Positions 1-8,723 of a stretch of DNA of 64,000 bases are shown piece after piece. The translations under genes and the position numbers were made by a program. Every line of letters starts with the position of its first letter. Position 1 is the stretch's first letter. The stretch spans positions 1-64,000 of the forward strand of contig NZ_CAMLIG010000015.1 of NCBI RefSeq assembly GCF_946480185.1, written 5' to 3'. The notes under the pieces are model-generated. The model did not search any database. It was not told where the DNA came from and worked only from the letters and a program-made list of their open reading frames with translations. This DNA is from an uncultured Pedobacter sp. (lineage in GTDB: Bacteria > Bacteroidota > Bacteroidia > Sphingobacteriales > Sphingobacteriaceae).

Positions 1-2028
1 AAATGCTTCGGGGGGACATCTGATGTTGAGCTAAAAGCCACCGGTGGAACAGGAGTTTATCAGTACAGCAGGGACGGCACAAGCTTCCAGTCCGGCAACA
101 CGTTCACAGGCTTAACAGCGGGAACATACAGTTTTATCGTAAAAGACGCCAACGGATGCCAGGCAACAGTCATCGTCGATATTGCCCAGCCAATAGCACC
201 TCTAACACTGAACAGTACAAAAACGGACGTGAAATGCTATGGGGATGCCACCGGGACAATAGACCTGACAGCCACCGGCGGAACAGGAAACTATACTTTC
301 GCTTGGAACAATGGGAAGACCACGGAGGATATGACAGGTCTCACAGCAGGAACCTATCAGGTAACGGTAACCGATGCGAACGGCTGTACGGCCGCAAAAT
401 CGGTGACTATTGCACAGCCGTCTGCACCACTGACAGTAACCGAAACTCATACCGACGTGAAATGTTACGGCGGAGCGACAGGTTCCATTGATATTACCGT
501 AACAGGAGGCACCGCACCATATTCCTACCTGTGGGACAACGGGGCAACAGTACAGGATCTCGCCGATATAAGCTCCGGAACCTATACCTTTACCGTTACT
601 GACGGTAAAGGCTGTACGGCCGCAAAATCGGTGGCTATTGTACAGCCGTCTGCACCGCTGACAGTAAGCGAAACCCATACTAATGTAAAATGTTTCGGGG
701 CAGCTAGTGGGAGTATAAGTATCAGCGTAAGCGGAGGAAAAGCACCTTATGTTTATTCTTGGAGTAATGGAGCCATTACTCAAAACCTAAGCGCTTTGGA
801 AGCCGGAGATTATACTTTAACAGTAAAAGACGCTAACAATTGTTTTGCAACAATCGCAATAACCATCAGCCAACCTTTAGCGCCTTTAACGTTGATAGAA
901 AACCATGAAGATATATTGTGTTACGGTGACGCAACAGGTAGCATTAGCTTAAAAGTGGATGGAGGTACGGCGCCTTACAGGTATTTATGGACAAATAATA
1001 AGGAGAGTAAAGATCTTGAGGGATTAAAAGCTGGGATTTATGCGGTAACAGTTACAGATGCTAAAGGATGTACCATTGGCACACAAATTCAAATTAGTCA
1101 GCCTGCTGCACCTTTATCCATCACAGAAACACATCAAAACGTGGCTTGCTTTGGAGCAAATACCGGAAGTATTTCTATCAATGTTTTAGGAGGTACTGCG
1201 CCTTATACTTACGAATGGTCAAACGGGGTTGAAATCCAAAATCTAGACAATTTATTTGCAGGTGTTTATGAAATTAAGGTAACGGATAAGAACGGCTGTA
1301 CCATTGTCAAAAAAATCCAAATCACTCAGCCTCTTGCTCCTTTAGCATTGAGCGAAACGCATATAAATAATGGCTGTTATTCCGATAATATAGGAAAGAT
1401 TACCCTTACGGTAACAGGAGGTGTTTCTCCTTATACTTATAGATGGAGCAATGGCGCTACAACAAAAAATTTAGCAAACCTTGCCCCAGGTATTTATCAA
1501 GTTGTGGTTACTGATAAAAACGGCTGTACTCAAACATTGTCAACTCAAATTTTGCCATTAAAACCTTTTATTATTAATGAAAAAATAGAACAAATCAAAT
1601 GTTTTGGAGAAAACTCCGGTAAAATAAACTTAGTATTAATCAGTGGCGAAGCGCCTTATCAAGTAAGTTGGTCTAATGGTGCAAATGGATTTAATCTTCA
1701 AAATTTAGCTCCTGGAAACTATACCTATTTCGCAAAAGACTCTTTTGGATGTGTACAAACAAACACCATTACTATCACTCAGCCACAGCCACTTTCTGTA
1801 AAAACTGAAGTTAAAAATACTACTTGCAAATACTCCCCAGATGGCGCTATAAAATTGAACGTATCGGGCGGAAGCCCACCTTACCGGTTTATTTGGAACA
1901 GTACAGATAGAGGTGCAAACAGTTCATTACTAAATGTGAATGCAGGCAAATATGATATCAATATCATTGATGCAAATAATTGCTCATTACAGATCTCGGC
2001 CGAAATATTGCCAGGTAACTGTGCGCCT
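1..2028 (+). repeat. Tandem SprB repeat array, nine units of about 228 bp
   Basis: Unit boundaries by the conserved Cys are near 1, 232, 460, 688, 916, 1144, 1372, 1597 and 1822. Units 2 and 3 are nearly identical in DNA over their distal 70 bases (compare 382-455 with 610-683), whereas later units have diverged in DNA while keeping the protein pattern. The array probably begins upstream of the window. Confidence 0.88.
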
Positions 2029-3594
2029 AGCGCAGATAATGATAAATACGAGACAACAGAAGATACCCCGATAATTATCCATACCCCAGGTATTATTATT
2101 AACGATATTGATCCGGACGATGATGATTTAAGAGTTACACTTGGAAGTGCAAAAGATCCTAACGGAGAAACTGGAGATGTAGATGCTAATCAAACAGTTT
2201 TTAAAACAAAGAATGGTAAGATCACTTTAAATCACGATGGTTCTTTTACCTATATTCCAAACAAAAACTTTTTTGGTACAGAGTATTTTATTTACGAGGT
2301 AACGGACGGCCAATTGAAGTCCAATTTTGCGCAGGTAACTATAGTGGTTACACAGGTGAATGATCCTCCTTCTGCCGCAGATGATTTTTTTACCACGACA
2401 GAAGACATACCGTTGACTGGATCTTTAGGCAGCAATGATTTTGATCCTGAAGGAGATCCGCTGAAATATGTGGTTACGAACCCACCTTCAAGTGGTAATT
2501 TAACGTTAAATCCCGACGGGACCTTTACTTATGTGCCCGAAGAAAATTATAATGGTACAATTACTTTTGATTATCAAGTTTGCGATCCGCAGGGGCTTTG
2601 CGATCAAGCAAAAGCTACTATTGTAATTAACCCTGCAAATGATGCGCCTATTGCTCAAGACGATAGGTTTAGCATTCAAAGAAACGGACAAATTAGTCAA
2701 ACGGTTACGTCTAATGACAGCGATCCGGATAGAGATGCATTGCAGTTTACCAAACTAACCGAACCAACAAACGGAACTTTGGTGTTTAATACCAACGGAA
2801 CTTTTGTTTACCAACCAAAAGCAAATTTTAAAGGGATTGATCAGTTTACGTACAAAGCCTGTGATCCTTTAGGTTTGTGTGATGAAGCAACGGTTACCCT
2901 AATTGTTCAACCAATTGTAACGGTAAATTTAATTCCAAAAGAAGCGATTATTAAAGAAGGAGATAGCATTAAAGTTACAGCAGTTTTAACCGAATCGCTA
3001 GTGGAAGATGTCACCGTTTATTTGAATTATTCAGGTACGGCAGAACTCAATAAGGATTATGTTTTGTCAAATAATTACCTGTCACTACTTATTCCAGCAA
3101 ATCAAAGCGAAACCACTCAGTATTTTAGCATCAACACTATTTTGGATGATATAAAAGATGATAATGAAACGGTGATTAGTAATATCACAAGCACATCTAA
3201 ACCAGCTTTTGTAAACATTGGGAACAATTCTACAGTAACAATCAAAGATGTTTATCCCGAAAGTGTTAAAACCTCACCTAATGAAAATCCCGATATTAAT
3301 CCAGATCCATTGGTTTCGCCCAATGGCGATGGTGCAGGCAACGAAAGTTTTATCATTTATAATATTACAAAATACCCGAATAACGAAGTTTTGATATTTA
3401 ACCGTTGGGGAAATAAGGTTTACCAAACCAAAGGATACGATAACATAGGCAATTCATTTAAAGGCGTTGCAAACGTGGGTATTCTGACCAATACCAATAA
3501 AGAACTGGTAGATGGCGTTTATTATTACATCATTTATACCGACCAAGACAATAAAAGAAAAATGAACAAAGGCTATTTGATTTTAAAAAGGTAA
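1..3594 (+). CDS. Giant SprB-repeat adhesin with T9SS type B C-terminal domain (5' end outside window)
   Basis: The frame is open from base 1, so this is the C-terminal 1197 residues of a longer secreted surface protein. Order seen: nine SprB repeats of about 76 residues (each starts with a Cys pair such as KCYG, then GG..PY.Y.WSNG, L..L.AG.Y.VTVTD.NGC and an I.QP end), three cadherin-like/tandem-95 domains (about nt 2030-2920, with TTEDTP, NDPPSAADD and NDAPIAQDD boundaries), one Calx-beta-like domain (about nt 2925-3260), and a final domain of about 95 residues with PNGDG and FNRWGNKVY motifs. That last domain is typical of the gliding-motility-associated C-terminal/type B sorting domain that sends proteins through the type IX secretion system and attaches them to the cell surface. 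Role inferred: adhesion or gliding-related surface filament. Repeats 1-3 are much more GC-rich than the rest of the gene. The next gene is convergent. Confidence 0.9.
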   Translation, partial: KCFGGTSDVELKATGGTGVYQYSRDGTSFQSGNTFTGLTAGTYSFIVKDANGCQATVIVDIAQPIAPLTLNSTKTDVKCYGDATGTIDLTATGGTGNYTFAWNNGKTTEDMTGLTAGTYQVTVTDANGCTAAKSVTIAQPSAPLTVTETHTDVKCYGGATGSIDITVTGGTAPYSYLWDNGATVQDLADISSGTYTFTVTDGKGCTAAKSVAIVQPSAPLTVSETHTNVKCFGAASGSISISVSGGKAPYVYSWSNGAITQNLSALEAGDYTLTVKDANNCFATIAITISQPLAPLTLIENHEDILCYGDATGSISLKVDGGTAPYRYLWTNNKESKDLEGLKAGIYAVTVTDAKGCTIGTQIQISQPAAPLSITETHQNVACFGANTGSISINVLGGTAPYTYEWSNGVEIQNLDNLFAGVYEIKVTDKNGCTIVKKIQITQPLAPLALSETHINNGCYSDNIGKITLTVTGGVSPYTYRWSNGATTKNLANLAPGIYQVVVTDKNGCTQTLSTQILPLKPFIINEKIEQIKCFGENSGKINLVLISGEAPYQVSWSNGANGFNLQNLAPGNYTYFAKDSFGCVQTNTITITQPQPLSVKTEVKNTTCKYSPDGAIKLNVSGGSPPYRFIWNSTDRGANSSLLNVNAGKYDINIIDANNCSLQISAEILPGNCAPSADNDKYETTEDTPIIIHTPGIIINDIDPDDDDLRVTLGSAKDPNGETGDVDANQTVFKTKNGKITLNHDGSFTYIPNKNFFGTEYFIYEVTDGQLKSNFAQVTIVVTQVNDPPSAADDFFTTTEDIPLTGSLGSNDFDPEGDPLKYVVTNPPSSGNLTLNPDGTFTYVPEENYNGTITFDYQVCDPQGLCDQAKATIVINPANDAPIAQDDRFSIQRNGQISQTVTSNDSDPDRDALQFTKLTEPTNGTLVFNTNGTFVYQPKANFKGIDQFTYKACDPLGLCDEATVTLIVQPIVTVNLIPKEAIIKEGDSIKVTAVLTESLVEDVTVYLNYSGTAELNKDYVLSNNYLSLLIPANQSETTQYFSINTILDDIKDDNETVISNITSTSKPAFVNIGNNSTVTIKDVYPESVKTSPNENPDINPDPLVSPNGDGAGNESFIIYNITKYPNNEVLIFNRWGNKVYQTKGYDNIGNSFKGVANVGILTNTNKELVDGVYYYIIYTDQDNKRKMNKGYLILKR

Positions 3595-3599
3595 TTTTT

Positions 3600-3647
3600 A
3601 GGTTGTAAGTGCTTTTACAAGAGCCAATAGCTTGCAACTTATAACCT
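3600..3647. terminator. Hairpin between convergent adhesin and pepT genes
   Basis: An 11-pair stem (3600-3610 with 3637-3647, one G-U pair) lies in the 67 bp between two converging stop codons. It has no strong T-tract on either side, so termination is inferred from position only. Confidence 0.4.
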
Positions 3648-3661
3648 ATTACCTACCACCT

Positions 3662-4903
3662 TTAACCTTCTTCCTCCCAAATCATCGCTAAATTAATAAT
3701 CGTTCTTACCGCAGCTTCCATATCCTGCACAGAAACCCACTCTTGTTTACTATGAAAAGCATGTTCTCCGGCAAAAATATTTGGGCAGGGCAAACCCATA
3801 AAAGATAGCCTAGAGCCATCAGTTCCGCCCCTAATACTTTGTTTTTTAGGTTTTATTCCAGCTCTTTCAATCGCTTTTAAGGCAAAAGCACTCACATTTG
3901 GGTGTTTGGCAATTGCCTTTTTCATGTTTCTGTATTGTTGCTCAATTACAAATTCAACAGAAGCATCCGGATAGTTTTTTAAAACCTGGTGACAGATTGC
4001 TTTCAGTTCATCCTCGTGTTTCAATAGGTTTTCATCTTCAAAATCTCGGATGATAAAATGAATATTAGCTTCTTCAACTTGTGCATTTAAGTCAACCGGA
4101 TGAATAAATCCTTCTTTATTTCCAGTGCTCTCGGGCGAAAGCCGGTCTTTTGGCAACGCGGCAATAATTTCTCCCGCTATTTTTATGGCACTTTGCATTT
4201 TGTTTTTTGCAAATCCGGGGTGTGTACTCACTCCTTTAATTTTAACCTGCATTCCATCTGCCGAAAACGTTTCATCTTCAAAAGAACCCAGTGTTTCGCC
4301 GTCAATGGTATAACCAAAATCGGCTCCAAGCTTTTTAATGTCCAAATGGTTCACACCTCTACCAATTTCTTCATCGGGTGTAAACAATATTTTAATCTCC
4401 CCGTGTTTAACGGCGGGGTTTTGCATAAAGAAATTTGCCGCATCCATAATTTCTGCAACGCCAGCTTTATTGTCGGCGCCCAAAAGCGTTTTCCCGCTCG
4501 CCGTGATGATGTCATTCCCTATTTGCGCTTTTAAATCAGGATGCTCCTTCATTTTTATAACTACAGTTGGGTCATCAGGCAAAACCAAATCTTCACCATT
4601 ATAATTTTTGTGGATAATAGGTTTTACGTTTTCACCGCTACAATCCGGCGAGGTATCTACATGCGAACAAAAACAGATTACCGGAACGGCTTTTTCTGAA
4701 TTTGACGGAATTGTTCCAAAAACATAACCAAACTCATCTAAATGTGCGTCTGCAATTCCCATTGCTAAAAGCTCTTTTACCAATTCTGCAGAAAGTATTT
4801 TTTGCTTAGCCGTAGAAGGTACAGCATCAGAGTTGTAGTCTGATTGGGTATCGTATTTTACGTATTTTATAAAGCGTTCTTTTACAGTATAATTGAGGTT
4901 CAT
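3662..4903 (-). CDS. pepT: Peptidase T (tripeptide aminopeptidase, M20B)
   Basis: Cytoplasmic di-zinc aminopeptidase that removes the N-terminal residue from tripeptides. The 413-residue length is normal for PepT. The full M20 metal and catalytic set is visible: H81 and D83 in SHVDTSPD, bridging D144 in LLGADNKAG, catalytic E178 and metal-binding E179 in TPDEEIGRG, D201 in YTIDGE, and H381 in GEHAFHSKQEW. The STHPG segment near residue 226 is part of the dimerisation (lid) domain. ATG start; no signal peptide. It stands alone, convergent with the adhesin gene and divergent from the gene at 5025. Assignment is secure at family level and very likely at gene level. Confidence 0.95.
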   Translation of the reverse strand: MNLNYTVKERFIKYVKYDTQSDYNSDAVPSTAKQKILSAELVKELLAMGIADAHLDEFGYVFGTIPSNSEKAVPVICFCSHVDTSPDCSGENVKPIIHKNYNGEDLVLPDDPTVVIKMKEHPDLKAQIGNDIITASGKTLLGADNKAGVAEIMDAANFFMQNPAVKHGEIKILFTPDEEIGRGVNHLDIKKLGADFGYTIDGETLGSFEDETFSADGMQVKIKGVSTHPGFAKNKMQSAIKIAGEIIAALPKDRLSPESTGNKEGFIHPVDLNAQVEEANIHFIIRDFEDENLLKHEDELKAICHQVLKNYPDASVEFVIEQQYRNMKKAIAKHPNVSAFALKAIERAGIKPKKQSIRGGTDGSRLSFMGLPCPNIFAGEHAFHSKQEWVSVQDMEAAVRTIINLAMIWEEEG

Positions 4904-5024
4904 TGAAATAGAATTTTGATTATCGGATTATTTGAAATATTTTTATGCCTTGTTGAGTGAAAAACAAATAAAGTAAAAGAAAAGTTTATAAACTTGATAA
5001 TTTTACAATTAGCTATTAAATAAT

Positions 5025-5801
5025 TTGAAAAAATTAATTTTTATCCTTTTACTTTTTGTCTCTGTACAGGCTTTTTCACAGGCCGAATTTTACAGGATTG
5101 GTTTTGGAGTTACAGGAGGGTTAACTACTGCATTTACCGGATTAAGTTATGGATTAAGTCCTGATATTTTTCCTTTAGCCGGGTTAAATAATAAAAAAAC
5201 GCTTACTATAAATAAGTCAATGGTTGTTGGGGCATCTCTCGATTATTATTTCTCGCCCTTTATTTATGCAGGTATAGGATATAATCAGGTTCAACTTAAG
5301 GATGGACCAGATAAGTATAACAGAGCTTTTATTTCTAACTTCAACGCAATTGAAATGCGAGGTAATGTTTCGGCCGGGCAGTTTATAGATTTTTCTTACA
5401 GTCCTTTTTTATACGCAATACGTAACGTAAATGCGGGTATAGGAATTGGATTTATAAGTGGAAAAAATAATGTTGCGGATTATGATCCAAATCTTGCGCC
5501 AGATGCAATAACTCCTTTTCCTCGAAGAATGCATGCAAATGATTTAGGTAAAAGCAAATTTAGTAGTGTTATTTCGTTGCCTGTAAGTATTGGTTACAAC
5601 TTAAATATCTATAATGTTTATCAAGAAGTTAAATTTGTAGTTGGTTTTCAGTACAAAATGGTGTTTACAACTTCTGATGATATTGACGGTTTTTCAGACG
5701 ATCCAACTAAGGGCTTCCAAAACAATGCGAAAGACGCTTATACCACAATGGGTGTTTCCGTAAAATATCTTTTCGGGCCTAAGAGTATTTACTTCAAGTA
5801 A
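5025..5801 (+). CDS. Outer-membrane beta-barrel protein of unknown function
   Basis: 258 residues with a signal peptide (KKLIFILLLFVSVQAFSQ) followed by alternating hydrophobic and polar strands rich in Gly and aromatics (for example YYFSPFIYAGIGYNQVQL and VSIGYNLNIYNVYQEV), ending in a final strand VSVKYLFGPKSIYFK. This fits a small outer-membrane barrel of the OMP_b-brl type. The start is TTG at 5025; no better ATG lies upstream in frame. Only 4 bp separate it from the next gene, so it heads a short operon 5025-6769. No specific function can be given. Confidence 0.7.
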   Translation: MKKLIFILLLFVSVQAFSQAEFYRIGFGVTGGLTTAFTGLSYGLSPDIFPLAGLNNKKTLTINKSMVVGASLDYYFSPFIYAGIGYNQVQLKDGPDKYNRAFISNFNAIEMRGNVSAGQFIDFSYSPFLYAIRNVNAGIGIGFISGKNNVADYDPNLAPDAITPFPRRMHANDLGKSKFSSVISLPVSIGYNLNIYNVYQEVKFVVGFQYKMVFTTSDDIDGFSDDPTKGFQNNAKDAYTTMGVSVKYLFGPKSIYFK

Positions 5802-5805
5802 TTTT

Positions 5806-6165
5806 GTGAATATAGAAAGTCTCAGAGAGTACTGTATCAGTAAGCCTGGAGTTACAGAAAGTTTTCCGTTTGGGGAAGATACTTTGGTTTTTAAAGTTGG
5901 CGAAAAGATATTCCTACTCACTAGCTTGTCAACTCCAGAAAGTTTTAATGCCAAATGCGATCCTGAAAAAGCAGTTTTGCTTAGGGAACAGCACCCAGAG
6001 ATTGTGTCCGGTTACCACATGAATAAAAAGCATTGGAATACCGTTTACTATAATCAAAATCTATCCGAGTCACTTTTAAAAGAATTGATAGACCATTCAT
6101 ATCATTTGGTTTTTTCCAGCTTACCAAAAGCCATTCAACTCAGCATAAATGTATCAAATACTTAA
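5806..6165 (+). CDS. MmcQ/YjbR family protein
   Basis: 119 residues matching the small MmcQ/YjbR family: SLREYCISKPGVTESFPFG near the start, LVFKVGEKIFLL, then the conserved GYHMNKKHWNTVY and a C-terminal helical LLKELIDHSYHLVF. Members have a CyaY-like double-wing fold and are often annotated as DNA-binding, but their role is unproven. GTG start at 5806, four bases after the previous stop. Its 3' end overlaps the rhomboid gene by 17 bp, so co-translation is likely. Confidence 0.85.
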   Translation: MNIESLREYCISKPGVTESFPFGEDTLVFKVGEKIFLLTSLSTPESFNAKCDPEKAVLLREQHPEIVSGYHMNKKHWNTVYYNQNLSESLLKELIDHSYHLVFSSLPKAIQLSINVSNT

Positions 6166-6769
6166 TGACACGCCGGTCTCGGTAATTATTTTCATTTTCA
6201 CTATAGCCACCAGTGTTTTTGCTTTTTATGACCATTCTTTGTACGGTAAATTTATGCTTCATCCGTATTCAGTAAGCAGAGGGCAAAATATTTATCAGCT
6301 GGTTTTAAGTGGCTTTATCCATAAAGATTGGCAACACTTAATATTTAATATGCTATCCTATTATTTCTTCGCTTTTGATTTGGAGCGTACCATTGGGCAT
6401 TGGCAGTTTGGCTTATTGTACATTGTTGCTTTAATTTTAAGCGATTTGCCAACGGTTTTTAAGCATAAAAACAACTATAACTACCATAGTTTAGGTGCAT
6501 CGGGTGCGGTATGTGCGGTATTGTTTTCCTTCATTCTTTTTTCGCCTTTTACCAGTTTGTTAATTATTCCAATCCCGTTTCCAATCCCAGCTATTGTTTA
6601 CGGAGTGTTATTTTTGATTTACACCACTTATGCCGGTCGCAAGGCAAATGACGGAATCAACCATCAAGCCCATTTTTATGGCGCATTATCTGGTGTGTTC
6701 ATTACAGTTATCCTTTATCCACAAGTTGTACAGTTTTTTGTATCGAGTTTAACGGCAAAATTATTTTAA
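6149..6769 (+). CDS. Rhomboid family intramembrane serine protease
   Basis: 206 residues with about six hydrophobic segments. The catalytic dyad of rhomboids is visible: Ser118 in the GASG motif (SLGASGAVCAVLF) and His175 in NHQAHFYGALSG. The oxyanion-side pattern H63...N67 (WQHLIFNML) in the second membrane segment also fits. It should cleave membrane protein substrates within or near the bilayer; the substrate is unknown. ATG start inside the end of the YjbR-like gene (17 bp overlap). The family is widespread in Pedobacter relatives. Confidence 0.9.
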   Translation: MYQILNDTPVSVIIFIFTIATSVFAFYDHSLYGKFMLHPYSVSRGQNIYQLVLSGFIHKDWQHLIFNMLSYYFFAFDLERTIGHWQFGLLYIVALILSDLPTVFKHKNNYNYHSLGASGAVCAVLFSFILFSPFTSLLIIPIPFPIPAIVYGVLFLIYTTYAGRKANDGINHQAHFYGALSGVFITVILYPQVVQFFVSSLTAKLF

Positions 6770-6836
6770 GTAAAAGCTTAAGCTTTAATAATCAATTTAT
6801 TAGTTACTGCTTTTTATGTTAAATTTGTAGCATAAC

Positions 6837-6866
6837 TTGATATTATAGAAAAATTTGCTACATTTG
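6837..6866 (+). promoter_or_regulatory. Promoter of the rimP-nusA-infB operon
   Basis: TTG (6837-6839), 19 bp spacer, then TACATTTG (6859-6866). This is an exact match to the Bacteroidota housekeeping consensus TTG-N19-TAnnTTTG. Transcription should start near 6872, just before a strong hairpin. Confidence 0.8.
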
Positions 6867-6875
6867 CAGAGATTC

Positions 6876-6903
6876 GAAAGAGGGGGCGATAGTCCCCTCT
6901 TTC
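6876..6903 (+). promoter_or_regulatory. Leader hairpin of the rimP operon
   Basis: Perfect 10-bp stem: GAAAGAGGGG (6876-6885) pairs with CCCCTCTTTC (6894-6903) around an 8-base loop. It falls at the very 5' end of the predicted transcript, 22 bp before the rimP ATG (6926), and is followed by a U-rich run (TATTTTAAT). It may stabilise the mRNA or act as an attenuator; which one cannot be told from sequence. Confidence 0.6.
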
Positions 6904-6925
6904 TATTTTAATAAAAAACAGAATA

Positions 6926-7390
6926 ATGAGTGTAGAAAAGAGAATCAGAGCACTAGTAGAAGAAAAACTAGCGGAAAGGCCTGATCTTTTTATTGTAGAG
7001 ATAAAAATAATCAATAACAATAAGGTTATGATATTTTTAGACGGTGACCAAGGAATAGGTATTCATGATTGTGCGGCGGTTAGCAGGCATGTAGGTTTTC
7101 ATTTAGAAGAAGAAAATCTTTTTGAAAAAGAGTACAACTTAGAAGTAGGTTCGCCAGGTTTAGATGCGCCATTAACCTTAGACCGCCAGTTACAAAAAAA
7201 CATAGGCAGATTACTGGAACTAAAACTTAGCGACGGAAAAAAAACAGAAGGTAACTTATTGAGTTTTGATGACCAGCAAATTACCATTATGGAGCTGGTT
7301 AAAGAAAAAGGCAAAAAAGCCAAAGAAGCAGAAAAAACAATCAGTAGAAATGAAATAGCCGAAATGAAGGTTGGCGTTTCATTCAAATAG
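6926..7390 (+). CDS. rimP: Ribosome maturation factor RimP
   Basis: 154-residue protein for 30S subunit maturation. The conserved RimP N-domain is clear (AVSRHVGFHLEE...YNLEVGSPGLDAPL) and is followed by the small SH3-like C-domain (LLELKLSDGKKTEGNLLSF). Gene order rimP-nusA-infB is the classic conserved operon and supports the name. The ATG is preceded by an A-rich leader without a strong Shine-Dalgarno, as is usual in this phylum. 35 bp to nusA. Confidence 0.96.
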   Translation: MSVEKRIRALVEEKLAERPDLFIVEIKIINNNKVMIFLDGDQGIGIHDCAAVSRHVGFHLEEENLFEKEYNLEVGSPGLDAPLTLDRQLQKNIGRLLELKLSDGKKTEGNLLSFDDQQITIMELVKEKGKKAKEAEKTISRNEIAEMKVGVSFK

Positions 7391-7425
7391 AACCATTATT
7401 ATAGAAAAATAGCAATGATAAAAAA

Positions 7426-8661
7426 ATGAGCAGTATTAATTTAATCGATTCATTTCAGGAGTTTAAAGACTTCAAGAATATTGACAGACCAACAGTAATT
7501 AGCGTATTGGAAGAAGTTTTCCGTAGCATGTTGCGTAAGCGTTTTGGTACTGATGAAAATTGCGATGTGATTGTGAATCCAGATAATGGAGATTTGGAGA
7601 TTTGGAGAACCAGAACCGTAATGGAAGATGGTTTTTCTGAGGATGATGATTTAGAAATTGAATTGTTAGATGCTCATAAAGTAGATCCGGATTTAGAAGT
7701 TGGTGATGACTTTATCGAACAAATCACTTTAGAGAGTTTTGGGAGAAGAGCCATATTGGCTGCTCGTCAAACCCTGGTTTCTAAAATTTTAGAATTAGAG
7801 AAAGACGAAATCTTTAAAAATTATAAAGATAGGGTAGGAGAGATTGTTACCGGAGAAGTTTACCAAGTTTGGAAAAAAGAAACTTTGGTTTTAGATGACG
7901 AAGGAAACGAGTTGATTTTGCCTAAAACAGAACAAATTCCGGCAGATTATTTCAAAAAAGGAGATACAGTTAGAGCGGTTGTTTATAAAGTAGAGATGCT
8001 GAACAGTAATCCTCGTATCATTATTTCCCGTACGGCACCAGAGTTTTTACAACGTTTGTTTGAGCTTGAAGTTCCAGAAATTTTCGATGGTTTAATTACC
8101 ATTAAAAAAATTGTACGTGAACCGGGCGAAAGAGCTAAAGTTGCAGTTGAATCTTACGACGATAGGATTGACCCAGTTGGGGCTTGTGTTGGTATGAAAG
8201 GATCCCGTATCCACGGTATTGTTAGGGAGTTGAAAAATGAAAATATTGACGTAATTAACTTTACAAGCAATATTGCATTATATATTCAAAGAGCGTTATC
8301 ACCAGCAAAAATCACTTCTATTAAGTTAGATGATGAAACAATGAGAGCTGCAGTTTACCTAAAACCAGATCAAGTTTCTTTAGCGATTGGCCGTGGCGGA
8401 CATAATATTAAACTGGCAGGGAAATTGACCGGCTACGAAATTGATGTTTATCGCGAATCTACCGAAGAAGAAGAGGATGTTGATTTAGAAGAATTCTCAG
8501 ATGAAATTGACGGCTGGATAATAGATGAATTTAGAAAGATAGGTTTAGATACCGCTAAAAGTGTGATTGCTTTAACCACTGCCGAATTGGTTAAACGTAC
8601 AGACTTAGAAGTTGAAACAGTAGAAGAAGTTCTTGGAATATTACGTTCCGAGTTCGAATAA
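7426..8661 (+). CDS. nusA: Transcription termination/antitermination factor NusA
   Basis: 411-residue RNA polymerase-binding factor controlling pausing and termination. Visible parts: N-terminal RNAP-binding domain, S1 domain around residues 130-200 (GEIVTGEVYQVWKKETLVL), KH1 with the GACVGMKGSRI loop, and KH2 with GRGGHNIKLAGKL. The C-terminal tail is short (acidic EEEEDVDLEEF then one helical segment), lacking the two acidic repeats found in E. coli NusA, as is usual for Bacteroidota. It is the second gene of the rimP-nusA-infB operon. Confidence 0.97.
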   Translation: MSSINLIDSFQEFKDFKNIDRPTVISVLEEVFRSMLRKRFGTDENCDVIVNPDNGDLEIWRTRTVMEDGFSEDDDLEIELLDAHKVDPDLEVGDDFIEQITLESFGRRAILAARQTLVSKILELEKDEIFKNYKDRVGEIVTGEVYQVWKKETLVLDDEGNELILPKTEQIPADYFKKGDTVRAVVYKVEMLNSNPRIIISRTAPEFLQRLFELEVPEIFDGLITIKKIVREPGERAKVAVESYDDRIDPVGACVGMKGSRIHGIVRELKNENIDVINFTSNIALYIQRALSPAKITSIKLDDETMRAAVYLKPDQVSLAIGRGGHNIKLAGKLTGYEIDVYRESTEEEEDVDLEEFSDEIDGWIIDEFRKIGLDTAKSVIALTTAELVKRTDLEVETVEEVLGILRSEFE

Positions 8662-8723
8662 TTTTTGTTTTGCAGTAACTAAACGTACTTTTGTTTTAAA
8701 TAGATATAGAAATAGAACAATAA

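Noticed and set aside
156..783. Open frames of 111 and 193 residues overlapping the adhesin repeats
   Set aside because: They are shadows of the GC-rich SprB repeats in other frames; their repetitive Cys/Arg-rich sequence mirrors the repeat unit.
1..2028. Regularly spaced repeats as a possible CRISPR array
   Set aside because: The units are about 228 bp, in-frame and protein-coding with the SprB pattern; there are no short identical repeats with unique spacers.
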